Of a stretch of DNA of 64,000 nt, positions 44,315-53,257 are shown piece by piece. The notes below the pieces were generated by a model. The model ran no database searches. It had not been told where the DNA came from and saw only the letters and a list, made by a program, of their open reading frames with translations. Source of the DNA: Tuberibacillus calidus DSM 17572 (GTDB lineage Bacteria > Bacillota > Bacilli > Bacillales > Sporolactobacillaceae); contig NZ_AUMM01000004.1 in NCBI RefSeq assembly GCF_000430685.1, forward strand, positions 1 through 64,000. The letters are read 5' to 3'. Position 1 is the first letter of the stretch, and every line of letters starts with the position of its first letter. Both the position numbers and the translations under genes were made by a program.

Positions 44315-46348
44315 TTATTTTAACAACGTGTGAAACGCATTTTTGACTTTACCGACAACATAGTGGCTTCCGCCTTTATCTTGGACACCTTCAATCATCA
44401 TCGCGATTTCAAGACTTGGTTGATTCGTATTGAAGGCGACAAACCATCCGTCTTCTTTTCCTTTTTCACCTTGTTTTTCCTTCAGTTCAGCCGTCCCGGT
44501 TTTACCCGCTAAAGGCGGTAAATTGTCGATTCGCGGGTTGTAGGCGGTGCCTTCAGGGCTTGCCACAATTTGCACGAGATCATTATAAATGGTTTTCACT
44601 GCCGAGCTTGGGATGACATTTTTTAGCCAATATTCAGGTTTACTATCCTTTTTAATAAGTTGCGGTTTAATGATGTTGCCGTTATTGACAAAAGCCGTGT
44701 AGGTTAAGGCTAGATGAAGCGGGTTCATCTCGATTTCGCCTTGCCCGTAACCGGAGTTGGCGAGCATGGCTTCACTGGTGATTGTGCCGTTATTGGCAAT
44801 TTGCGATGTTTCCATAGGGTAGGCAAATGGCAGTTTTTCGCCAAAGCCGAAATCTTTTAAGCCATTGATCAATTTAACTTTTCCAATGGAAAGCGCGAGC
44901 CGGGCAAAGTAAATATTATCAGAATGGACAAGTGCATCCCGTAAATTCACTTCTGGCAATGAATCGACGCGGGTGATGTGAAAATCCCCTTTCCAGTTTG
45001 CCTTTTTCCACGTTTTCCCGCTGATTTTCATGACGGTATCAGGGGTAATAGCACCTGTTTCCAATCCAATCGCCGAGATAAGCGGCTTAATCGAGGATCC
45101 AGGTGGGAATTTGGCCGTAAACCGATTCAATAGCGGTTTTCCTGGATTATTGACAAGCTGGTTGTATTCGGTTTGGGTCATCCCAAGGATAAATTGATTG
45201 GGATCAAAGGCCGGCGTGCTGACAAGACCAAGGACTTCACCTGTCTTAGGATTGATGGCAACGGCGGTTCCCGTATCTTTTTTCAGTTGGTTATAGAGTG
45301 TTTTTTGAACTTCAGCATCAATAGTTAATTGAATATCTTCACCGTTTTTCGCTTGTTTCTTTGCGATCGTTTTTAACGGATTCCCGTTTTCATCAGCGAT
45401 GTAAATTTCCGCGCCGTCGATCCCGCGCAGTTGATTTTCAAAAAGCTGTTCCAGCCCTCTTTTTCCAATAAGACTTTGTGCGTTATAGCCCTTGCCTTTA
45501 TTTTTGTCCAATTCCTCTTTCGTGATGGTGCCGACATAGCCAATCAAATGGCTGCATGCGGCGCCACATGGATAAACACGGGCGTTTTTCTTTTGGGTCA
45601 AAACGCCGGTGAGTTTTACAGCTTGGTCAATTAAATCAGTATCCAACGCTGAGACCGTTTTAACCGGAACGAAGCTCTCCGGTGTCACCCAACCCGCGCT
45701 GAGTGCGTCTTCAATGCTTGATTCAGGAATATGAAGCAATTTGGCAAGTCTAGCTTTCGTGTCGGCATGGCCTTCCAGTTCTTTTGGATAGAGACCGATT
45801 TGTACCGCTTCCCCATTGATGGCGAGGCCGTTGCCATTGGTATCCACGATTTCGCCGCGTTCAGACGGTATCGTTTTAACGCGAATGAATTGGCCTTCCT
45901 TTAGACCGGGTAAGATCATGTCCGGTTTCCAATTGACCGTCCATTTGAAAGACTTATCCTTTTGATTAACCTTTGTCAGTGTTGCCTTGCCACTAAAGGT
46001 TATCGGGCCAGCGATGGTATTCATTTTGACGTGGTAGGTCAGCGTCTCTTGTTTCATCTTTTCTAAATCGCGTTTTTCCTTCGGCTTGTCGAAGGTGATT
46101 TTTAAATCCTGCGCCTCAATACCGCCAAAGATGTCTTTATAGCGTTTCACAAATTGATCCTCGGAAATGTCTGCTTTAGCGCTTTTGGAGAGCAGGGCAT
46201 ACATTTCAGAAAAATTCTGGGTCTTCCAGGCTTTCACATACTTAGAAAATGTGGTTTCAGGTTTTGGCAAATCATCCTTGGTGCAGCCGGCAAGCATTAT
46301 CGCAAGGCCGAAGCTCAGGATCATCCCCAAAATAAATTTTTTATACAC
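44315..46348 (-). CDS. pbpC: Penicillin-binding transpeptidase, PBP2a/PbpC type (class B)
   Basis: 677 aa. Lipoprotein signal MYKKFILGMILSFGLAIML with lipobox LAGC (Cys22). Residues 30-145 are the NTF2-like MecA N domain; 150-330 the PBP dimerisation domain; 350-677 the transpeptidase with S418-S-I-K, S476-D-N and K616-T-G. This architecture is shared by B. subtilis PbpC (PBP3), MecA and enterococcal PBP5, which have low affinity for some beta-lactams. It makes peptide crosslinks in the wall. Resistance cannot be inferred from sequence. Monocistronic, divergent from the C39-like peptidase. Confidence 0.93.
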   Translation of the reverse strand: MYKKFILGMILSFGLAIMLAGCTKDDLPKPETTFSKYVKAWKTQNFSEMYALLSKSAKADISEDQFVKRYKDIFGGIEAQDLKITFDKPKEKRDLEKMKQETLTYHVKMNTIAGPITFSGKATLTKVNQKDKSFKWTVNWKPDMILPGLKEGQFIRVKTIPSERGEIVDTNGNGLAINGEAVQIGLYPKELEGHADTKARLAKLLHIPESSIEDALSAGWVTPESFVPVKTVSALDTDLIDQAVKLTGVLTQKKNARVYPCGAACSHLIGYVGTITKEELDKNKGKGYNAQSLIGKRGLEQLFENQLRGIDGAEIYIADENGNPLKTIAKKQAKNGEDIQLTIDAEVQKTLYNQLKKDTGTAVAINPKTGEVLGLVSTPAFDPNQFILGMTQTEYNQLVNNPGKPLLNRFTAKFPPGSSIKPLISAIGLETGAITPDTVMKISGKTWKKANWKGDFHITRVDSLPEVNLRDALVHSDNIYFARLALSIGKVKLINGLKDFGFGEKLPFAYPMETSQIANNGTITSEAMLANSGYGQGEIEMNPLHLALTYTAFVNNGNIIKPQLIKKDSKPEYWLKNVIPSSAVKTIYNDLVQIVASPEGTAYNPRIDNLPPLAGKTGTAELKEKQGEKGKEDGWFVAFNTNQPSLEIAMMIEGVQDKGGSHYVVGKVKNAFHTLLK

Positions 46349-46464
46349 GACGGGACCCCCTCCCTTATATACCTATTTCCACCATTCGGATGTATGTACC
46401 ATTCGTTCTGTTTATTTTATATTATAATTGAAAGACTAGCAATTTGTTAAAGTAGGGTAAATCT

Positions 46465-47223
46465 GTGAAACTTTTGATGCAGCTCTTATTCTATGGTTTT
46501 GTCGTGATCTTAGCTGTCACTTTTTTATATATGGAATGGAACGAGCAGCCTGTTATTGCGAGAAAAGTTTTTCCGACGGGGTACTACAAGATCGTCATGG
46601 ATCAAACCGTGGAAAACGAGCCACGACAATTGATTGATGCCCCACTTATCAAACAGTTGCCTGAATTGCCGAGAGGTTGTGAAGTGACAAGCCTCGCCAT
46701 GCTTTTGGCGCATGCTGGTGCCCATGTCGATAAAATGACGCTGGCCAAACAATTAAAAAAAGATCCAACCCCTATGAAAATAGTGAATGGGAAAATTTAT
46801 TTTGGCAATCCGAATACGGGTTTTGTCGGCAGTCTTTATTCCTATAAAAAACCAGGGTTAGGTGTCTATCATAAACCGATCGCTGACTTGGCTGAAAAAT
46901 ACTTGCCGGGAAGAATCAAGGATTTAAGCGGCACGTCTTTTGATACCGTCACGGATTATTTAGATAAAGGACGGCCGGTTTGGGTCATCGTCTCAAGCAC
47001 GTATAAAAAAGTCCCGGACACTGAATGGGTTACTTGGGAAACGAGAAGCGGGGCAATCCGCGTGACGAAAAAGGAACATGCCGTTCTCCTCACGGGCTAT
47101 GAGAAGGACAACGTCTTCTTCAATGATCCGCTAACTGGCAGGAAAAATGCCAAAGCTCCGAAACGCGATTTTCTTGAAGCTTGGCATCAATTCGGCAGCC
47201 AAGCCATCACTTATGTTGATTAA
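46465..47223 (+). CDS. C39-like papain-fold peptidase, membrane-anchored (YvpB-like)
   Basis: 252 aa, start GTG at 46465 behind AGTAGGG. One N-terminal membrane span (LLMQLLFYGFVVILAVTFLY). Peptidase_C39_2 domain: LPRGCEVTSLAMLLAHAG has the candidate nucleophile Cys, KKEHAVLLTGYEKDNVFFND the His and Asp. Family members in Bacillus are exported proteins of unknown substrate. No ABC bacteriocin exporter is linked, so it is not a leader peptidase by context. Confidence 0.82.
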   Translation: MKLLMQLLFYGFVVILAVTFLYMEWNEQPVIARKVFPTGYYKIVMDQTVENEPRQLIDAPLIKQLPELPRGCEVTSLAMLLAHAGAHVDKMTLAKQLKKDPTPMKIVNGKIYFGNPNTGFVGSLYSYKKPGLGVYHKPIADLAEKYLPGRIKDLSGTSFDTVTDYLDKGRPVWVIVSSTYKKVPDTEWVTWETRSGAIRVTKKEHAVLLTGYEKDNVFFNDPLTGRKNAKAPKRDFLEAWHQFGSQAITYVD

Positions 47224-47248
47224 GTAACGTGTCGTGTAAATAGCAGAA

Positions 47249-47297
47249 AAGCCGTCTCCCATCCAACGATCAAGGATGTTGGAGACGGCCTTTCATG
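47249..47297. terminator. Bidirectional terminator between the C39-like gene and phnE
   Basis: GCCGTCTCC (47251-47259) pairs with GGAGACGGC (47281-47289), with inner ATCC/GGAT. A and T runs are on both sides. Confidence 0.85.
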
Positions 47298-47312
47298 TAG
47301 ATAAAGGTCTGT

Positions 47313-48116
47313 TTATCCTTTAACAAGTTTGGCGCGCAGCCAGTTGGAGAACAACTCAATGATTAAGATCAAGATAACTAGCCCAATGAGGATGGATCCG
47401 ACCTGGTTCCACCGATAACTGCGCATGGCAAACATGAGTGGTGCCCCGATCCCGCCGGCACCGACAAGGCCAAGAGTCGCTGCATCCCGCATATTCATGT
47501 CAAAGCGGTAAATCGTCACGGACATGAATATGGATAAGAGCTGCGGAACAATCCCGTAACGAATTTTCTCGAAAGTGGAGCAGCCGATGGACGTCATCGA
47601 TTCTAAAACTTTCGTATCCAATTCTTCAATGGCGTCCACATATAATTTGGAGAGCATCCCAATCGATGTGATGCCAACGGTTAACACCCCGGCAAACGGC
47701 CCTGGACCGGTCACGCGAATGAACATGAGCCCATACACCAAGGCGGGGATCGTGCGAATGATAATTAATAATAAGCGCGTCAGCCAAGCGACCGGTTTCG
47801 GGACGATATTGGAGGCAGCCAAAAAAGCAAACGGAATGGATAAAATCGCGCCGACAATGGTGCCCAAGAAAGCAATGGCTAAGGTTTCAACAAGCAGATA
47901 AGGTACGCTTTGTTTTGTTAGGTTAAAAAGGCTGAGATCGGGTTGAAGAAGCCCTTTAATAATGCCCTCTGCGATGGCAATGCCTTTTTCATCGACTTTG
48001 CTAAAGTCGATGGCGGAAGAGGACCAATATAACAAAAACAGCGTGATAGCGGTAATGGTTAAAATATAGCCGTAACGGCGGGGGGCTGCTTTTAACTGTT
48101 TCTCAACTGTGGTCAT
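47313..48116 (-). CDS. phnE: Phosphonate/phosphite-type ABC permease, second copy
   Basis: 267 aa, about six spans. The inner-membrane loop EDLDTKVLESMTSIGCSTFEKI and RYGIVPQLL is the ATPase-coupling helix of PhnE permeases; RDAATLGLVGAGGIGAPLMFA follows. It lies 17 bases behind the other permease, so two different PhnE subunits form a heterodimer. Last gene of a four-gene unit. Confidence 0.9.
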   Translation of the reverse strand: MTTVEKQLKAAPRRYGYILTITAITLFLLYWSSSAIDFSKVDEKGIAIAEGIIKGLLQPDLSLFNLTKQSVPYLLVETLAIAFLGTIVGAILSIPFAFLAASNIVPKPVAWLTRLLLIIIRTIPALVYGLMFIRVTGPGPFAGVLTVGITSIGMLSKLYVDAIEELDTKVLESMTSIGCSTFEKIRYGIVPQLLSIFMSVTIYRFDMNMRDAATLGLVGAGGIGAPLMFAMRSYRWNQVGSILIGLVILILIIELFSNWLRAKLVKG

Positions 48117-48133
48117 AGTCCGTATAAACTCCT

Positions 48134-48949
48134 TTAAATAAGCTTTTTCCGGAAGTGTTCACTGACTCTTTCAATGATAAAGACTGTCACGACCAAGGCG
48201 AGAATGATCATGCCGACGCTCGGATAATCACGCCAGCCCAAGCCTTCATTGATGAGAAGTCCGACACCCCCCGCGCCAACATAACCGAGAATGGCAGCAT
48301 AGCGGACATTTCCTTCAAAGCAGAACAAGGATTGCGAGAGATAACCGGGTAATACTTGTGGAATTACCGCATAGCGGAACGACTGGATCCGTGTCATGCC
48401 GATGGATTCCATGGCTTCAAATGCGCCCATGTCAACGTTTTCGATCGCTTCATACAGCAATTTGCCCACATAGGAAAGGGTAAACAGCATAATGGCTACT
48501 GTCCCAGCCATGGGGCCTAATCCAAAGATAAACGTCGCGATTAAGGCGGAAACGAGTGTCGGCATTGTTCTGATTAAGCTCAAAATGATTTTAAAAACGG
48601 AAACGACGGTCTTGCTTTTAATAATATTGGAAGATGATAAGACCGCGAAAGGAAGCGCAAGAATTGCCCCGATAAACGAACCGATCAATGACATTTTCAG
48701 CGTGTCCAATAAGGCTTTCCAAAGCTGTGGAAAATAGTCCCAGTTGGGCGGTATCATATCGCCGATAATTTTGAAAAATTCATTGATACGTGTAAATAAA
48801 ACTTGGAAACTGAATTCCGTAAAACGATAAGAAATCACAGCAGCAATGATGACAATCAGCGTGATAAAAGGGACGCGTGATCGCTTTTGCAGAACGACCT
48901 TTCCGTTTGGCAGCACAAACTTTTTCGGAGGGAAGAGTTTATCATACAT
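48134..48949 (-). CDS. phnE: Phosphonate/phosphite-type ABC permease, first copy
   Basis: 271 aa from ATG 48949, behind GAGAGGGAGCAAC and overlapping the phnC stop by 8 bases. Coupling helix: [20 protein letters not shown] then [10 protein letters not shown]; later [16 protein letters not shown]. About six spans with an N-terminal extension that includes [19 protein letters not shown]. Pairs with the second PhnE. Confidence 0.9.
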   Translation of the reverse strand: MYDKLFPPKKFVLPNGKVVLQKRSRVPFITLIVIIAAVISYRFTEFSFQVLFTRINEFFKIIGDMIPPNWDYFPQLWKALLDTLKMSLIGSFIGAILALPFAVLSSSNIIKSKTVVSVFKIILSLIRTMPTLVSALIATFIFGLGPMAGTVAIMLFTLSYVGKLLYEAIENVDMGAFEAMESIGMTRIQSFRYAVIPQVLPGYLSQSLFCFEGNVRYAAILGYVGAGGVGLLINEGLGWRDYPSVGMIILALVVTVFIIERVSEHFRKKLI

Positions 48950-49724
48950 GTTGCTCCCTCTCCTCTGAAGCGGCCCCGAATTCCTCGACATTGCCGCCGT
49001 ATATCTCGTTTAAGATCTCCCGAGTCACATCTTTAGATGGGCCGTCAAATACGACTTCGCCCTTGCGAATCCCAATGATGCGGTCGGCGTACTCAAGGGC
49101 TACTTCGACATGGTGGATGTTTAAAAGCACGGTAATGTTCATTTCTTTATTGATTCTTTTAAAATCATCCATTACGAGCCGAGCTGTGACTGGATCCAAA
49201 GAAGCAATCGGTTCGTCGGCCAATATAATATCCGGATTTTGTGCTAACGTCCGGGCAAGCGCCACGCGCTGTTGTTGACCGCCGGACAACTGGTCGACAC
49301 GGATATAAGCTTTATCAAGAATGCCTACTTTATCGAGCGCTTCCAAAGCTTTTATTTTCTGATCCTTTGTGTAAAGTCCGGTGAGTTTGCGCCAAAAGGG
49401 TAGATCCGGGACAAAGGAGACGAGGACGTTTTTAATAACCGTCGTTCGTGTGACTAAGTTAAAAGATTGAAAGATCATTCCGATTCTCCGGCGGAAGCGG
49501 CGGATTTGCTTTCCTTTCAATTTCGTGACATCGACGCCGTCGACGATTAATTTGCCGCCGGTGATGTCATGCATGCGGTTAATACAGCGAATAAGTGTAG
49601 ACTTACCAGCGCCGGATAAACCGATGATGGCGACAAATTCACCTTGTTCAATGGTTAAGTTAATATTTTGTAAGGCTTTCGTCCCATTGGGATAGGTTTT
49701 TTCGACATTGTTAAATTCAATCAT
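48942..49724 (-). CDS. phnC: Phosphonate/phosphite-type ABC transporter ATPase
   Basis: 260 aa. Walker [14 protein letters not shown], signature [17 protein letters not shown], Walker [15 protein letters not shown] and H-loop [16 protein letters not shown]. It drives uptake by the two PhnE permeases. A terminator hairpin lies between phnD and this gene. Confidence 0.93.
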   Translation of the reverse strand: MIEFNNVEKTYPNGTKALQNINLTIEQGEFVAIIGLSGAGKSTLIRCINRMHDITGGKLIVDGVDVTKLKGKQIRRFRRRIGMIFQSFNLVTRTTVIKNVLVSFVPDLPFWRKLTGLYTKDQKIKALEALDKVGILDKAYIRVDQLSGGQQQRVALARTLAQNPDIILADEPIASLDPVTARLVMDDFKRINKEMNITVLLNIHHVEVALEYADRIIGIRKGEVVFDGPSKDVTREILNEIYGGNVEEFGAASEEREQHV

Positions 49725-49804
49725 CGTTATACTCCAATCCTAGTAAACTCAAGTCAATGAGGGCCCAGCCCCTAGTCTTTTTGTATGATAGAATACGATG
49801 GAAA

Positions 49805-49838
49805 AAAGAGAACATTCATTATGAAATGATGTTCTCTT
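49805..49838. terminator. Hairpin between phnD and phnC
   Basis: AGAGAACATTCATT pairs with AATGATGTTCTCT around ATGA, with T runs in both directions. Placed after phnD, it should reduce readthrough into phnCEE so that binding protein outnumbers the membrane complex. Confidence 0.8.
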
Positions 49839-49860
49839 TTCTCCCTAATTGTGAAAATGA

Positions 49861-50901
49861 TTATTTTTTCAAACTTTGAAGCAGTTGTTGAGCTTTTCTT
49901 TCAGCATCGTAATTGGAGGATTTCGCCGGTTTATAACCTTCGTGGCTGTAAATCGCGATAACCTTTTTACCTTCATCTGTTTTCGCGATGTTGATAAAGG
50001 CTTTTTGCAACGCTTTTTTGAAATCATCCGTCATGATTTTGGAGTTTTTGCTGACGCTAACGGTATCGTTGTAAATATTATCGGTCACGCCGATGACGTT
50101 TGTATCATCCCAGATGGAATGTTTGCCGCCAAATTTCGTTGTCCAGTCTTTTTCATAATCGCGGCGTCCGTCTGCATAAACGGTCAGAACGTCCACTTGT
50201 CCTGCAGCCAGGCGGGCAAATGAACTGCCGTATGAGTCGGATTGCACGACATGAGCCAAATCGGTGATGTTCTTCTTATAATTGTCTTGGAGCCATAATG
50301 TTGGGTATATGTAGCCGGATGAAGAAGAAGAACCCATGACAGCCCAGTTCGCGCTGTTTAAATCATCCCATGTCAATTTCTCCCCGTTGTTCACTTTCTT
50401 TGCTAATTCTTGGCCTTTCGGAGACGGCCCGGCAATGATTAAGCCTTTATAGTACGTAACTTGTTCATCGGTCGGTTTTGTCGGTTTGTTATCGTTCCAG
50501 TCTTTCGGATTTTTCGAGTCATTGGACAAACCGGCGCGGGTAGCCGTTAAAATGACATCAGCGCCGTCATCATATAAGACGTAAGTTCCGCCCGGAATCA
50601 GGCCGACATCGGTTGTGCCCGAAGAAAGTGCTTCACCGACAGCTTCGTATGTTGTACCGACATCAATGGATACTTTTTTAACGTTATAGCCCAACTTCTT
50701 CAATTCGTCTTTTAAAAGCTTTTTTAACGGTTCTGTAGCGGTAATAATTTCATCTGGATCTTTAGATGGAACGAAGCTAACTTTCAGTTCATCAATCGTT
50801 TTGCCACTTCCATCGCTTTTGTTGTCATTGTTGCCGCAGCCGGCAAGTATTCCAATCATTAGTGCGAATGCGGCAAGTAACATCGTCAATCTTTTAAGCA
50901 T
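49861..50901 (-). CDS. phnD: Phosphonate/phosphite-type ABC substrate-binding lipoprotein
   Basis: 346 aa. Lipoprotein signal MLKRLTMLLAAFALMIGI with lipobox LAGC, then an Asn/Ser/Gly-rich linker. PhnD family: LKVSFVPSKDPDEI, EALSSGTTDVGLIPGGTYVL, WAVMGSSSSSGYIYPTLWL and VDVLTVYADGRRDY. It captures phosphonate, phosphite or phosphate outside the membrane. No C-P lyase, phosphonatase or phosphite dehydrogenase gene is nearby, so the ligand stays open. First gene of phnD-C-E-E. Confidence 0.92.
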   Translation of the reverse strand: MLKRLTMLLAAFALMIGILAGCGNNDNKSDGSGKTIDELKVSFVPSKDPDEIITATEPLKKLLKDELKKLGYNVKKVSIDVGTTYEAVGEALSSGTTDVGLIPGGTYVLYDDGADVILTATRAGLSNDSKNPKDWNDNKPTKPTDEQVTYYKGLIIAGPSPKGQELAKKVNNGEKLTWDDLNSANWAVMGSSSSSGYIYPTLWLQDNYKKNITDLAHVVQSDSYGSSFARLAAGQVDVLTVYADGRRDYEKDWTTKFGGKHSIWDDTNVIGVTDNIYNDTVSVSKNSKIMTDDFKKALQKAFINIAKTDEGKKVIAIYSHEGYKPAKSSNYDAERKAQQLLQSLKK

Positions 50902-51349
50902 AAATTGAACCCCCCTAAAAGATTTAATAAATCCTTGTACTTTTTAATATAGCATAAATATGTGAATCGTCACCCATTATTTTTTATAATAATTTATTTT
51001 TATTGTAAAAAAATGATAAATCTTTAATGAAGGTTTCAGTTGAAGCGAGTCTCAAAATGTTAAGGCTCTCGGATTTTTGATGAAAGCTGCCAAATATGAT
51101 GTCTCTAAAGGGAGTAAGCCGGCAAGTGGATATTCTCACGTCTTGCTGTATGAAGAGGGGAAACATTCTTGAAGCCGAACCGCCGTATGAGATGGACCCT
51201 AGTATTCGCTCGGGCAAGAAAGTTGGGATCCTTTTTTTGAACATATAGGCCCCATAAATATGGAAAATGACCTTGAACACACTTCACGCAAGAACTTGAT
51301 GACTCCTCATGACTTTATATAAAAACTTTTGTTTTGCTATACTAAAGAA
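50902..51349. other. Gene-free stretch with a possible group II intron remnant
   Basis: About 450 bases upstream of phnD with no credible gene; two overlapping minus-strand frames here lack ribosome sites and sensible composition. CTGTATGAAGAGGGGAAAC and GAACCGCCGTATGAGATGG (about 51150-51200) recall the 3' end of group II introns, but the expected closing GTACGGTGGT arm is missing. Confidence 0.3.
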
Positions 51350-51436
51350 AACTCTGCCAAGCCTATTGGGCAAAGGCAAAGGCTTAGTTGACCTTTGTTT
51401 AGTCTAAAATTGTATATTTTTTGCCAGTATAAAAAA
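51350..51436 (-). repeat. Dispersed two-hairpin repeat, copy 9
   Basis: Reverse orientation: ACTCTGCCAAGCCTATTGGG, CAAAGGCAAAGGCTTAGTTG, ACCTTTG, TTAGTCTAAAATTG and TTGCCAGTATAAAAAA. It ends 30 bases before the next gene, in its promoter region. Confidence 0.8.
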
Positions 51437-51465
51437 CGATAAACGAGTCTGAAAGGAACGAGAGA

Positions 51466-53088
51466 ATGGAGAATTTTAGATTGGGCATTTTGGAAACGAG
51501 TGATGTGCACGGAAATGTCTTACCGCTCAACTATGGAACCAATCGCCCGGCCGAGCTCGGTCTTGCCAAAGTTGCCACATTGATTAAAAGGGAACGCGAT
51601 TTAAATCATGCTGTATTAACGATTGATAACGGTGATGTCATTCAGGGGACACCGCTGACTTACCATTTTGCAAAGTTTCAACGGGAGAAGCCAAACCCGA
51701 TGATTAAAATTCTGAACGCGCTTGGCTATGATGCCGGCGTCATTGGTAACCATGAGTTTAACTATGGCCTCGAGCTATTGAAACAAGCGATTCGCGAATC
51801 CCGCTATCCTTGGCTTTCCGCCAATATTGTTAATGCGGAAACGGGAGAACCTTATTTTGGACAGCCTTATTTGATTAAGGCATTCCCGAACGGGCCGCGG
51901 ATCGGTGTTCTTGGACTGACAACACAATACATACCGAATTGGGAAAAAGAAGAACATATACGCGGCATGCGTTTTGACGATGCGGTAAAAACCGCGCAGA
52001 AATGGGTGCCTTTTTTAAGGGAAAAAGAACAGGTCGACTTAGTCGTTGTTTCTTATCACGGCGGGTTTGAACGGGATCTTGACACAGGGGAACCCATTGA
52101 GACGCTGACGGGGGAAAACCAAGGTTATCAATTATGCATGGATGTGCCGGGCATCGATGTTTTGCTTACGGGCCATCAACATCGACAGCTTTCCGGTGTT
52201 ACGGTCAATGGGGTCGTTATTTTACAGCCGGGGTGTAATGGGATGGGACTTGGCAAGGTCACGGTTGATATGAGAAAGGAAAACGGACGGTACCATGTCG
52301 TTGGTAAAGTTTCCGAATGGCTCTCTTCGGAGGGGGTGGAACCCGACCAGGACGTCATCGCCATGGTTCAAGAATATGAGAGGGCTGTTCAAGAGTGGTT
52401 GGATCAACCGATCGGGCATATTCAAGGCGATATGACCGCAAGCGATCCGATGCTTATTCGGATGGAAGATCATCCTTTAATTGAATTTATTAATCGCGTT
52501 CAAATGGATGCAGCTGGTGTGGAAGTGTCCAATACAGCTCTTTTTGACAATCAATCGCCGGGATTCCCAAGAGATGTGACCATGCGCCATGTGGTCTCAA
52601 ATTATATTTATCCGAATACGCTCGTTGTCCTTAGAGTGACTGGGCAAATCGTTAAAGAGGCCCTTGAGAAGTCTGCCACTTATTTTGATTTAGAAGCCGA
52701 TGGTTCTGTACGGGTCAGCGATGAATTTCTAAAACCGAAACCGCAGCATTATAACTATGACATGTGGGAAGGGATTGAATACGAAATAGATATCAAGCGG
52801 CCAAAGGGTTCCCGCGTGACCGTTTTAAAATACAAGGGTAAGCCGCTTGAAGCCCACCAAGAGCTCGACGTTGTCATGAACAATTACCGTGCCGGTGGTG
52901 GCGGTGATTACGTGATGTACAAGGGCTGCCCGGTCGTAAAAGACATCCCCATCGATGTCTCCGAACTCATTGCCAACTACATATTAGAACACAAAATCAT
53001 AAACGCTACCGTCAACCACAACTGGCGCGTCACGATAGGGGGTCAGTCCCCCATCGCTTTAAAGAATGAAAGCGATAAAAACGGTTAA
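51466..53088 (+). CDS. 5'-nucleotidase/UshA-type metallophosphoesterase without signal peptide
   Basis: 540 aa. N-terminal calcineurin-like domain: LETSDVHGNVLP, TIDNGDVIQG, VIGNHEFNYG, VVVSYHGGFE and LLTGHQHRQLSG (all metal ligands present). C-terminal 5_nucleotid_C domain: ISNT-like VEVSNTALFD and a substrate loop near NNYRAGGGGDYVMYKG. Most relatives are exported, but this one starts MENFRLGILETSDVHG with no signal peptide, so it should act in the cytoplasm on nucleotides or cyclic nucleotides. The last 17 or so codons come from an inverted-repeat element. ATG follows GAAAGGAACGAGAGA. Confidence 0.88.
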   Translation: MENFRLGILETSDVHGNVLPLNYGTNRPAELGLAKVATLIKRERDLNHAVLTIDNGDVIQGTPLTYHFAKFQREKPNPMIKILNALGYDAGVIGNHEFNYGLELLKQAIRESRYPWLSANIVNAETGEPYFGQPYLIKAFPNGPRIGVLGLTTQYIPNWEKEEHIRGMRFDDAVKTAQKWVPFLREKEQVDLVVVSYHGGFERDLDTGEPIETLTGENQGYQLCMDVPGIDVLLTGHQHRQLSGVTVNGVVILQPGCNGMGLGKVTVDMRKENGRYHVVGKVSEWLSSEGVEPDQDVIAMVQEYERAVQEWLDQPIGHIQGDMTASDPMLIRMEDHPLIEFINRVQMDAAGVEVSNTALFDNQSPGFPRDVTMRHVVSNYIYPNTLVVLRVTGQIVKEALEKSATYFDLEADGSVRVSDEFLKPKPQHYNYDMWEGIEYEIDIKRPKGSRVTVLKYKGKPLEAHQELDVVMNNYRAGGGGDYVMYKGCPVVKDIPIDVSELIANYILEHKIINATVNHNWRVTIGGQSPIALKNESDKNG

Positions 53089-53221
53089 ATTTGTGGATAA
53101 TGTGGATAAATAGCCTGCAATCCGCCCTCTTTTCGCCTATAATGGGCGATTATGGAAATCTGTAGTTAAGTTATCCACATTTTTTGCTTCAACACTTTAG
53201 TGTAATGGGGGACTGACCCCC
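53038..53221. repeat. 184-bp element with 17-bp perfect inverted ends
   Basis: GGGGGTCAGTCCCCCAT at 53038-53054 and its exact reverse complement at 53205-53221. Each end is itself a GGGGG-loop-CCCCC palindrome, a REP-like shape. Further in, the arms also share the TGTGGATAA motif. The left end is inside the 5'-nucleotidase coding sequence (read as GGQSPI) and the right end in the SDR promoter region. No transposase is encoded, so it is MITE- or BIME-like. Confidence 0.85.
53092..53179. promoter_or_regulatory. Cluster of three perfect DnaA boxes
   Basis: TGTGGATAA at 53092-53100 and directly again at 53101-53109, then TTATCCACA at 53171-53179. All three are perfect matches to the DnaA box TTATCCACA. 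The first two are in tandem on the minus strand and the third on the plus strand. Between them is a small CGCC/GGGCG hairpin at about 53134-53150. Binding by DnaA is inferred from the motif. Confidence 0.65.
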
Positions 53222-53257
53222 GATGTTTTTGCACATACTAGAATGGGAGAGGTGGTT

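Noticed and set aside
50984-51280. 98-codon minus-strand frame upstream of phnD
   Set aside because: No ribosome site, poor composition, and a second frame overlaps it; more likely relic or non-coding sequence.
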